Positions 57,290 through 64,000 of a stretch of DNA of 64,000 nt are shown here, in pieces. The translations under genes and the position numbers were made by a program. The DNA is from Serratia grimesii NBRC 13537 (GTDB lineage Bacteria; Pseudomonadota; Gammaproteobacteria; Enterobacterales; Enterobacteriaceae), in NCBI RefSeq assembly GCF_001590905.1, contig NZ_BCTT01000015.1:118259-182258 (forward strand). The letters run 5' to 3'. Under the pieces are notes generated by a model that saw only the letters and a program-made list of their open reading frames with translations, was not told where the DNA came from and ran no database searches. The stretch's first letter is position 1. Each line of letters starts with the position of its first letter.

Positions 57290-58096
57290 CTATTTGCCGC
57301 TGCCGGCGACGCTTTCGCCGCCCTTGGTCAGGTAATAGGCTCCCAAAATCGGGATCATGGTCAGCAACATCACCGACAGCGCCACTACGTTGGTGATGGG
57401 CACATCGCGCGGGCGACCGAGTTGATTCAGCAGCCACAGCGGCAGCGTGCGTTCATGCCCGGCAGTAAAGGTGGTGACAATGATTTCATCAAACGACAGC
57501 GCGAACGCCAGCATGCCACCGGCCAGCAATGCTGACCCCAGGTTGGGCAACATCACGTAGCGGAAGGTTTGCCAACCGTCGGCGCCGAGATCCATAGATG
57601 CCTCGATCAGGCTATGGGAGGTCCGGCGGAAACGAGCGATGACATTGTTGAACACGATCACCACGCAGAAGGTGGCATGCCCAATCACGATGGTCATTAC
57701 GCCCGGTTCGATATTTAGCGCCTTGAACGCCGCCAGCAGCGCCAGACCGGTAACAATGCCCGGCAGCGCGATCGGTAGCAGCAGCAACAGTGAAATGCTG
57801 TCTTTACCGAAGAAATCACGCCGGTACAGCGCCGCCGCCGCCAGGGTGCCCAGTACCAGCGCCACCGCCGTCGCCAGCGCAGCAATCTGCGCGGAAAGCA
57901 GCATCGCATCGATAATGTCCTGCCGACCGGCAGCAACACTGAACCAATGCAACGTGAAACCCTTCGGTGGGAAGCTGAACGCCGCGTCCTCGGTGTTGAA
58001 GGCGTAGATGGCGATAATCGCCAGTGGGAAATGCAGGAAAATCAGACCGCCCCAGGCGGCCAGTTTCAGCCCTAATGGCGCGCGCTCAGAGTGCAT
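57290..58096 (-). CDS. ydcV: Polyamine ABC transporter permease (PotC/YdcV-like)
   Basis: 268 residues, six transmembrane helices. The EAA loop is [23 protein letters not shown] (about 170-190), which docks the ATPase. Partner of the permease encoded just upstream, with 11-nt overlap. Fourth gene of the ydcSTUV-like importer. Confidence 0.88.
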   Translation of the reverse strand: MHSERAPLGLKLAAWGGLIFLHFPLAIIAIYAFNTEDAAFSFPPKGFTLHWFSVAAGRQDIIDAMLLSAQIAALATAVALVLGTLAAAALYRRDFFGKDSISLLLLLPIALPGIVTGLALLAAFKALNIEPGVMTIVIGHATFCVVIVFNNVIARFRRTSHSLIEASMDLGADGWQTFRYVMLPNLGSALLAGGMLAFALSFDEIIVTTFTAGHERTLPLWLLNQLGRPRDVPITNVVALSVMLLTMIPILGAYYLTKGGESVAGSGK

Positions 58097-59024
58097 CGAA
58101 GGCCCCCAGACGTTTCACAATGGAAAGATAAATCGCGATCAACACAATCGGTACCAGGGTAAAGGCTGCTGCCATCGGCATATTGCCGATCGCCCCTTGC
58201 TGGGCGTACACCATGCTGCCGATGAAATAGCCCGGTGGCCCCACCAGCTGCGGCACAATAAAGTCCCCCAACGTCAGCGAGAAGGTGAAGATCGACCCGG
58301 CGGCAATGCCCGGCACCGCCAGCGGCAGGATCACGTAACGGAAAGTCTGCGATGGACGTGCCCCCAGATCCGCCGAAGCATGCAGCAACGAAGGCGGCAG
58401 GCGTTCCAGCGCCGCCTGGATCGGCAAGATCATGAACGGCAGCCAGATATAAACAAACACCAGAAAACGCCCCAACCCGGAGGTCGACAGGGTATTGCCC
58501 CCAACGCCCGGCACGGTGAGGATTGCCGCCAACACCGGCTCCAGCCCCAGATGTTGCAGGAACCACTGCGCCACGCCATCCTTTGCCAGCAGCAGCGTCC
58601 AGGCGTAGGCCTTGACGATATAGCTGGCCCACATCGGCATCATCACCGCGATATAAAAGAACGCTTTGACGCGGCCACTGGTGTAACGCGCCATGTAGTA
58701 AGCAATCGGGAACGCCAACACCGCACTGGCCAGCGACACCAGTACCGCCATCGTCAGCGTGCGCAGGATGATGTCGTAGTTGGCCGGGTTGAACAGCGCC
58801 CGCAGGTTATCGAAGGTTAGATCCGGCGTCACCGTCATGGTGAAGTCGTCGAAGGTATAAAACCCCTGCCACAGCAGCGTCAGTAATGAGCCAAGGTACA
58901 CCGCGCCGAACCACAACAGCGGTGGAACCAGTAACAGCAGCAGGTACAGCGTCGGCCGGCGGTAGAGGAAGGTCGACAGGGTGCGCAAGGTACCGCGGCG
59001 CGGCGCGGGATAGTCGATGCTCAT
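58086..59024 (-). CDS. ydcU: Polyamine ABC transporter permease (PotB/YdcU-like)
   Basis: 312 residues from ATG 59024 ([11 protein letters not shown]), with GGTGAG 6 nt upstream; ATG 59030 is a close alternative. Six helices, and the EAA loop [21 protein letters not shown] near 220. Lies 7 bp after the ATPase gene. Confidence 0.88.
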   Translation of the reverse strand: MSIDYPAPRRGTLRTLSTFLYRRPTLYLLLLLVPPLLWFGAVYLGSLLTLLWQGFYTFDDFTMTVTPDLTFDNLRALFNPANYDIILRTLTMAVLVSLASAVLAFPIAYYMARYTSGRVKAFFYIAVMMPMWASYIVKAYAWTLLLAKDGVAQWFLQHLGLEPVLAAILTVPGVGGNTLSTSGLGRFLVFVYIWLPFMILPIQAALERLPPSLLHASADLGARPSQTFRYVILPLAVPGIAAGSIFTFSLTLGDFIVPQLVGPPGYFIGSMVYAQQGAIGNMPMAAAFTLVPIVLIAIYLSIVKRLGAFDAL

Positions 59025-59031
59025 CTCCATC

Positions 59032-60060
59032 TCACCTCTCCTCCAGCAGTGGCACCATCGCCTCACGTGACCAGCAGGCGGTGACCGGCTGACCGATCAG
59101 GTGCTGCTGCCCGTCGGCGTGCCACTGAGGATTCGCCTCACTGACCAGCAGTTTCTCACCGCTGCTCAACGCAATTTCATAGCGCGTGGCCGCGCCCTGG
59201 TAATGGATCTCTTGCAGCAATCCCTGCACCTGGATTTCACCCTGTGCAACACCGGACTGACCCATTAAGCGAATATGTTCGGGACGGATCGAGAAGGTGG
59301 CAGTCTGGCCGAGCAAGCGCTGCGCCAACTCGCTGCGCACCACGTTAGAGGTGCCGACAAACTCGGCGACGAACGGTGTCTTCGGTCGCATATACAGCTC
59401 ACGCGGCGCATCCACCTGTTCGATTCGCCCGTTGTTGAACACTGCCACCCGGTCGGACATCGATAGCGCTTCGCTCTGATCGTGGGTGACGAAAATAAAG
59501 GTGATACCCAGTTGGCGCTGCAGCTTTTTCAGCTCGCCCTGCATCTGTTCGCGCAGCTTGAGATCCAACGCGCCCAGCGGTTCATCCAGCAACAGCACCC
59601 GCGGTCGATTCACCAGTGCGCGGGCCAGTGCAACACGTTGGCGCTGACCGCCAGAAAGGTGCGCCGGTTTACGCTCGGCCACGAACCCCAGCGCCACGCT
59701 GTCCAGCGCTTCCTGTGCCCGCGCCAACCGTTCACGTTTGGCTACGCCCTTCACCATCAATCCGTAGGCGACGTTTTCCAGTACCGACATGTGCGGGAAC
59801 AACGCGTAATCCTGAAATACGGTATTCACGTCTCGTTGATACGGCGGCAGGTTGGCCGCCTCCTGGCCGTGAATGCGGATCGAACCGGCACTGAGTTGTT
59901 CAAAGCCGGCGATCAGTCGCAGGCAGGTGGTTTTGCCCGAGCCCGAAGGCCCAAGCATGGAGAAAAATTCCCCGTCTTGTATTTCGATAGAAACCCGGTC
60001 TACGGCGCGAACCTCGCCGAAGCTCCGCGAAACATCGATAAATTGCACGGCAATGGTCAT
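59032..60060 (-). CDS. ydcT: Polyamine ABC transporter ATP-binding protein (PotA/YdcT-like)
   Basis: 342 residues. Walker A GPSGSGKTT (near 38), signature LSGGQRQRVALARAL (near 135), Walker B VLLLDEPLGALD, switch His in VTHDQSEAL, and a C-terminal TOBE domain with SIRPEHIRL. Drives the YdcU/YdcV permeases. Confidence 0.93.
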   Translation of the reverse strand: MTIAVQFIDVSRSFGEVRAVDRVSIEIQDGEFFSMLGPSGSGKTTCLRLIAGFEQLSAGSIRIHGQEAANLPPYQRDVNTVFQDYALFPHMSVLENVAYGLMVKGVAKRERLARAQEALDSVALGFVAERKPAHLSGGQRQRVALARALVNRPRVLLLDEPLGALDLKLREQMQGELKKLQRQLGITFIFVTHDQSEALSMSDRVAVFNNGRIEQVDAPRELYMRPKTPFVAEFVGTSNVVRSELAQRLLGQTATFSIRPEHIRLMGQSGVAQGEIQVQGLLQEIHYQGAATRYEIALSSGEKLLVSEANPQWHADGQQHLIGQPVTACWSREAMVPLLEER

Positions 60061-60085
60061 GATCTGCGCTCCTGAAAGGCATTAA

Positions 60086-60109
60086 TCGGGCGTAGCAGGC
60101 TACGCCCCC
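60086..60109 (-). other. Intercistronic hairpin after the binding-protein gene
   Basis: Perfect 9-bp stem GGGCGTAGC / GCTACGCCC (60088-60096, 60099-60107) with a 2-nt loop, between the substrate-binding gene and the ATPase gene. Such hairpins often stabilise the upstream message so that binding protein is made in excess. Confidence 0.6.
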
Positions 60110-60114
60110 GCGGG

Positions 60115-61269
60115 TTAGCGGCCGCCCATGATGGCGATATAGTCCTGGGTCCAGCGGCTATATGGCATAAATTTTCCGCCCTGCGCCTGTGGCGTTTTCC
60201 AGAAGGCAATCTTGTCGAACTGATTGAACCCGTTGGTTTCGCAGCCCTTGTCGCCCAGTAACGTGCTGGCCTTGCAGCCCGCCGGTGATGCCGGTACCGA
60301 ACCAAACCAGGCGGCAACGTCGCCCTGTACTTTCGGCTCCAGCGACCAGTTCATCCACAGGTAAGCACAGTTCGGATGCTTGGCATCGGCGTGCAGCATG
60401 GTGGTGTCCGCCCAACCTGTAACCCCCTCTTTTGGGAACACGGTACCAATCGGCTGGCCTTCCCCTTTAAGGGCATTGGCCTGATACGGCCAGGCGCTGG
60501 AGGCCACTACACCTTCGTTTTTGAAATCGCTCATCTGAACCGAGGTGTCATGCCAGTAACGGTGGATCAAGGCATGCTGGGTGCGCAACAGCTTCAAGGC
60601 GGCCTGATACTGCTCTTCGTTCAGCTGGTACGGATCGCTGATGCCAAGCTGCGGTTGCGTGGCCTTCAGGAACAGCGCCGCATCGGCAATGTAAATCGGC
60701 CCGTCGTAGGCCTGCACCCGGCCCTGATTGGTCTTGCCGTCCGGCAGGTTTTGTTGCTGGAACACTACCGCCCAGCTGTCTGGCGGGGTCGGGAAGGTTT
60801 TGGTGTTATACATCAGCAGGTTTGGCCCCCACTGATAAGGCGTGCCATAGGTTTTGCCATCTACGGTGTACCAGGCACCGTTCAGCAAACGCGGATCTAT
60901 ATTTTTCCAGTTGGGGATCAGCGCAGGATTGATTGGCTGCACCCGTTTACCGAAGATCAATCGCAGCGAGGCATCGCCGGAAGCGGTGACCAGGTCATAG
61001 CCGCCCTTGGCCATCAGGCTGACCATTTCGTCGGAGGTTGCGGCGGTTTTCACATTCACCGCACAGCTGGTTTGTTTTTCAAACTGGCTGACCCAGTCAT
61101 AATTTTTATCGGACTGGCCACGTTCGATATAACCTGGCCAAGCGATGATATCCAGGCGCCCTTCGCCTTTGCCCAGCGCCTGCGGCAAGTCGGCCGCCTG
61201 GGCCAGGCCGCAAAGCACGGTGAAACAGAGTGCGGAAACTGTGGTGGTGACTGCGGTAGTTTTTCCCAT
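60115..61269 (-). CDS. ydcS: Polyamine ABC transporter substrate-binding protein (PotD/YdcS-like)
   Basis: 384 residues from ATG 61269 (MGKTTAVTTT), with a Sec signal ending LAQA before ADLPQ; the frame is open 21 codons upstream without a good ribosome site. The fold is spermidine/putrescine-binding type (IIAWPGYIERG, YDLVTASGDASLRL, YGTPYQWGPNLLMYN). Captures polyamines or their oxidation products in the periplasm. Follows the first aldehyde dehydrogenase by 62 bp. Confidence 0.9.
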   Translation of the reverse strand: MGKTTAVTTTVSALCFTVLCGLAQAADLPQALGKGEGRLDIIAWPGYIERGQSDKNYDWVSQFEKQTSCAVNVKTAATSDEMVSLMAKGGYDLVTASGDASLRLIFGKRVQPINPALIPNWKNIDPRLLNGAWYTVDGKTYGTPYQWGPNLLMYNTKTFPTPPDSWAVVFQQQNLPDGKTNQGRVQAYDGPIYIADAALFLKATQPQLGISDPYQLNEEQYQAALKLLRTQHALIHRYWHDTSVQMSDFKNEGVVASSAWPYQANALKGEGQPIGTVFPKEGVTGWADTTMLHADAKHPNCAYLWMNWSLEPKVQGDVAAWFGSVPASPAGCKASTLLGDKGCETNGFNQFDKIAFWKTPQAQGGKFMPYSRWTQDYIAIMGGR

Positions 61270-61331
61270 CGTAATGACCCCTGTGTTGCGTATCGTTTTG
61301 CGGCAGGGAACGGCTGCCGCTGTCGTTTTCA

Positions 61332-62795
61332 TTAGAAGCTGGCTTTAAATTTCGCCATTACATGCCTGACTACGCTGTAGTCTTGCAGTGAATCACTGGA
61401 AAGATCTTTGCCGTAGCCGGAGCGTTTCAGACCCCCGTGTGGCATCTCACTGGCCAGGGTGAAATGGGTGTTGATCCAGGTGCTGCCGTATTGCAGATGC
61501 GCAGCGATATGCAGCGCCCGATCGATATTCTGCGTCCAGACCGACGAGGCCAGGCCGTATTCGGAATCGTTTGCCCAGTTAACCGCCTGCTCCAGATGTT
61601 CAAAGCGGGTGACGCTCACCACCGGGCCGAACACCTCGCGCTGGACGATTTCGTCGCTTTGCAGGCAGCCGGCCAGCAGCGTGGGTTGGTAGTAGAAGCC
61701 CGGGCCGGAGTGCGCGGCGGCACCGGTAATCAATTCAATATGCGGCTGGCTGAGCGCCCGTTCGACAAAGCTGGCAACGCGATCGCGCTGGCGGCTGCTG
61801 ATCAGCGGACCGATTTCGTTATCTTCATCACGCTTACGAGCAAAACGCAGGCTGGCCACCGCCTCGCCCAGTGCCTCTACCAGCTTCGGATAGATCCCCG
61901 CCTGCGCGTAGATGCGGCAAGCAGCGGTGCAATCTTGTCCAGCGTTGTAATAGCCGTAGGTACGGATGCTGTTAACCACTTCGTCCAGATCGGCATCGTC
62001 ACAGACAATCACCGGTGCCTTGCCGCCCAGCTCGAGATGCGTGCGTTTGACGCTTTTCGCCGCGGCTTGCAGAATTTTTTGCCCGGTGACAATATCGCCG
62101 GTCACCGAGACCAAACGCACCTGCGGATGCCCGACCAGATGGCTTCCGACCCCTTCTCCGCCGCCATAGATGATATTCAGCACGCCCGGCGGCAGGATGT
62201 CCTGCAGTGCAGGCACCAGCGCCAAAATGGTCAAGGGAGTATGTTCAGAAGGTTTGAATACCACGGTGTTGCCCGCCGCCAGCGCTGGTGCAATCTTCCA
62301 GGCCGCCATCATCAGCGGGTAGTTCCAGGGCGCAATTGAGGCCACCACGCCGATCGGGTCGCGGCGGATCATCGAAGTGTGCCCTTCAATGTATTCACCC
62401 GCCAGTTGCCCCTGCTGAGTACGCACCGCGCCGGCAAAGAAACGAAACACGTCGACGGCCGCCGGCAGGTCATCATTGAGCGCCTGATGCAACGGCTTGC
62501 CGCAGTTAAGCGCTTCCAGACCAGCCAGGCGCGGGGCCTGCCGTTCGATGGCGTCGGCAATGCGCAGCAGAATAGAAGCACGAAAGGCCGGTGTGGTGCG
62601 CGACCAGTGGCTGAAAGCCTGCTGTGCCGCCTTAACCGCACTGCCCACCTGCGCCGATGAAGCTTCGGTGATGGAAACCAGCGTTTCGCCATTGGCCGGA
62701 TTAACGATGCACTCCTGCTGGCCTTCGCCTTCGACCGACTGACCGTTAATGAACTGCTGACAGGATAAACCTGAAAGGAGGTGCACATCTGCCAT
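61332..62795 (-). CDS. Aldehyde dehydrogenase, second PatD-like paralogue
   Basis: 487 residues, same subfamily as the enzyme at 55818-57242 (shared block [20 protein letters not shown]). Catalytic Cys289 (GQDCTAACR), Glu255 (LELGGK), Asn158. It heads the catabolic operon after the LysR gene. A plausible division of labour is 3-aminopropanal versus 4-aminobutanal, both possible products of spermidine cleavage; sequence alone cannot assign this. Confidence 0.85.
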   Translation of the reverse strand: MADVHLLSGLSCQQFINGQSVEGEGQQECIVNPANGETLVSITEASSAQVGSAVKAAQQAFSHWSRTTPAFRASILLRIADAIERQAPRLAGLEALNCGKPLHQALNDDLPAAVDVFRFFAGAVRTQQGQLAGEYIEGHTSMIRRDPIGVVASIAPWNYPLMMAAWKIAPALAAGNTVVFKPSEHTPLTILALVPALQDILPPGVLNIIYGGGEGVGSHLVGHPQVRLVSVTGDIVTGQKILQAAAKSVKRTHLELGGKAPVIVCDDADLDEVVNSIRTYGYYNAGQDCTAACRIYAQAGIYPKLVEALGEAVASLRFARKRDEDNEIGPLISSRQRDRVASFVERALSQPHIELITGAAAHSGPGFYYQPTLLAGCLQSDEIVQREVFGPVVSVTRFEHLEQAVNWANDSEYGLASSVWTQNIDRALHIAAHLQYGSTWINTHFTLASEMPHGGLKRSGYGKDLSSDSLQDYSVVRHVMAKFKASF

Positions 62796-62910
62796 CGTGT
62801 ATTGCCCCTAAGTGACCAAAACGTTAACCAAATGTGAATAAGTTAGTTTCAATCAGACTAAGCGAGCATCAGGCAGCCAACAAATTCTAAATACTGAACG
62901 CCGCGTTCGA
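62796..62910 (-). promoter_or_regulatory. Probable promoter region of the polyamine operon
   Basis: 115-bp AT-rich gap between the LysR stop and the first aldehyde dehydrogenase start, the most likely operon promoter. At its edge TTCGATT / AATCGAA (62906-62920) forms a 15-bp dyad that includes the LysR stop codon. No confident -10/-35 pair was identified. Confidence 0.4.
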
Positions 62911-63834
62911 TTAAATCGAATGCTTCAGCCCAGCGGCATGCATATTGCCGTTTTCACGGGCAATGGTGAGGAAAGGTGTGACCAGTTCCGGCCGCGCACT
63001 GCCGCGTCGCCAGGCCAGGCCGATGTCCAGCGGCTCCAGCAGATCCACCAGCTTGCGAGCCTCAATCATATTGCCCTCCAGCGACCAGGCGCGGTAAGCC
63101 ATATCCGGTAAGATTGAGACCCCCATGCCTGCCGCTACCAGGCTGCGTACCGCTTCTGTCGAACCGGTTTTCATGGCAATCTCCGGTTTCACCCCGGCGC
63201 GCGCCCAGATACGGCGCGCATGTACGTCCATTTCGTCGGCGTTAAGCTGGATCAGCGGCAGCTTCGCCACATCCGCCAAGCCAATACTTTCATGATCCAG
63301 CAGTGGATGTAGCGGCGGCAGCCACAGACGATAAGGCGAGTGCATCAGCACTTCAGTCTGTAGCGCATCGCGGTCTTCGATATTCGACAGTATCAGCACA
63401 CCGATGTCGATCTCCCCGCTCACCAGCAGGTGTTCAATATAAGGACGTTCATCTTCGATCATCTGAATGGTGACATTGGGATAGGCCGACTTAAACCGCT
63501 TGAGCAGCTCGACCAAGAAATACCCGGCCACCAGACTGGTCACACCGATGGTCAGCTTGCCGGTCAGGCTTTCGGTCCCCAATTGCAGGCTGCGTTTGGC
63601 ATTATCCACCGTGGCGAGGATCAGATAAGACTGGCGGAGAAACTGGTGGCCCTGGTGCGTCAGGTTCATGCCCTTGGCATGGCGATCAAACAACCGTACG
63701 CCAATGTCGGTCTCCAGTTGCTGAATGGCCAGTGTCAGCGAAGATTGGGAAACAAACACCGCCTGCGCGGCGGCGGAGATCGATCCGGTTTCCGCCACCG
63801 CAATAAAATGGCGGATTTGGCGTAGCGTCATCAT
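62911..63834 (-). CDS. LysR-family transcriptional regulator
   Basis: 307 residues. N-terminal winged helix-turn-helix (about 4-62: FIAVAETGSISAAAQAVFVSQSSL) and a C-terminal effector domain of periplasmic-binding fold (GVTSLVAGYFLVELLKRF). Same strand as, and 115 bp upstream of, the polyamine operon, so it probably controls it with a polyamine or GABA-related effector. LysR genes are more often divergent from their targets, so a different target to the right of the window is also possible. Confidence 0.85.
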   Translation of the reverse strand: MMTLRQIRHFIAVAETGSISAAAQAVFVSQSSLTLAIQQLETDIGVRLFDRHAKGMNLTHQGHQFLRQSYLILATVDNAKRSLQLGTESLTGKLTIGVTSLVAGYFLVELLKRFKSAYPNVTIQMIEDERPYIEHLLVSGEIDIGVLILSNIEDRDALQTEVLMHSPYRLWLPPLHPLLDHESIGLADVAKLPLIQLNADEMDVHARRIWARAGVKPEIAMKTGSTEAVRSLVAAGMGVSILPDMAYRAWSLEGNMIEARKLVDLLEPLDIGLAWRRGSARPELVTPFLTIARENGNMHAAGLKHSI

Positions 63835-64000
63835 GGGTCACAACCTCAATCAAAACAGTTGGGCTGAGTGTAAGATACCGTGCGGGAAGCGATCGGAAAA
63901 ACTACCAAAAACGCGACAGCCTTCGCTTTTTTAGAATGCAGATAACGGAAATGATCGAGCGATCAATCGTTGGGAGGTTTTTAGCGGGGTATAAGAAGCC
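63835..64000. other. Upstream region of the LysR gene to the window edge
   Basis: 166 bp with no gene I can support. It would contain the LysR promoter. A small dyad GATCGAGCGATC occurs at 63952-63963. Confidence 0.3.

Noticed and set aside
60376..62339. Two long plus-strand open frames (319 and 300 codons)
   Set aside because: Antisense to the binding-protein and aldehyde dehydrogenase genes in GC-rich DNA; no family features.
62906..62920. Dyad at the LysR stop codon as a terminator
   Set aside because: Only 7-bp AT-rich arms and no T tract; reported only as part of the promoter region.
1..64000. tRNA, rRNA, CRISPR, insertion sequence or prophage
   Set aside because: No cloverleaf arms, regularly spaced repeats, transposase or phage genes were seen by reading; the repeats present are ERIC and small palindromes.

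Overview
The window is chromosomal DNA of an enterobacterium, most probably a Serratia of the proteamaculans/liquefaciens/plymuthica type. The backbone follows the Escherichia coli order closely: guaA-guaB/xseA, yfgJ, der-bamB-yfgM-hisS, ispG-rodZ-pilW-rlmN, ndk, pbpC-yfhM, sseB, pepB, the complete isc operon, trmJ/suhB, csiE/hcaT and glyA/hmp. Serratia is suggested by a protealysin-type M4 protease followed by its emfourin inhibitor, and by ERIC elements and other short palindromic repeats between genes. I see no rRNA, tRNA, insertion sequence, prophage or CRISPR array.

Layout. 1-584 holds the end of a DUF4105 protein. 756-5460 is the guaBA operon divergent from xseA. 5574-12317 is accessory DNA between xseA and yfgJ: an MFS permease plus GH31 glycosidase under a divergent LacI-type regulator, then protealysin-emfourin. 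12388-13579 holds yfgJ and an AEC transporter. 13678-23515 is housekeeping (ribosome assembly, outer-membrane assembly, isoprenoids, cell shape, rRNA/tRNA methylation, nucleotide balance). 23697-31074 is the PBP1C / alpha-2-macroglobulin pair. 31221-35000 is a second accessory cassette (LacI-type regulator, NhaC-family transporter, MalY/PatB-like C-S lyase) lying where E. coli has sseA. 35087-45084 is sseB, pepB, isc, trmJ and suhB. 45188-46836 is a ZevAB-like zinc locus with a good Zur-box candidate. 47014-52399 is csiE, hcaT, glyA and hmp.

The most interesting part is 52637-63834, nine genes on the minus strand: LysR regulator, aldehyde dehydrogenase, a ydcSTUV-type polyamine ABC importer (binding protein, ATPase, two permeases), a second aldehyde dehydrogenase (patD-like), a Tat-exported flavoprotein resembling spermidine dehydrogenase, and a secreted tri-heme cytochrome c. 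Together they look like a polyamine catabolic system. Spermidine would be oxidised in the periplasm with electrons passed to the cytochrome, products imported by the ABC system, and aminoaldehydes oxidised in the cytoplasm to GABA and/or beta-alanine.

Regulatory sites readable from sequence include PurR boxes at guaB and glyA, an NsrR box at hmp, two abutting type-1 IscR sites at iscR, a Zur box at zevA, and palindromes at the two LacI-type loci. Four ERIC elements and three further small palindrome families occupy many of the intergenic gaps; one ERIC splits hscB from hscA inside the isc operon.
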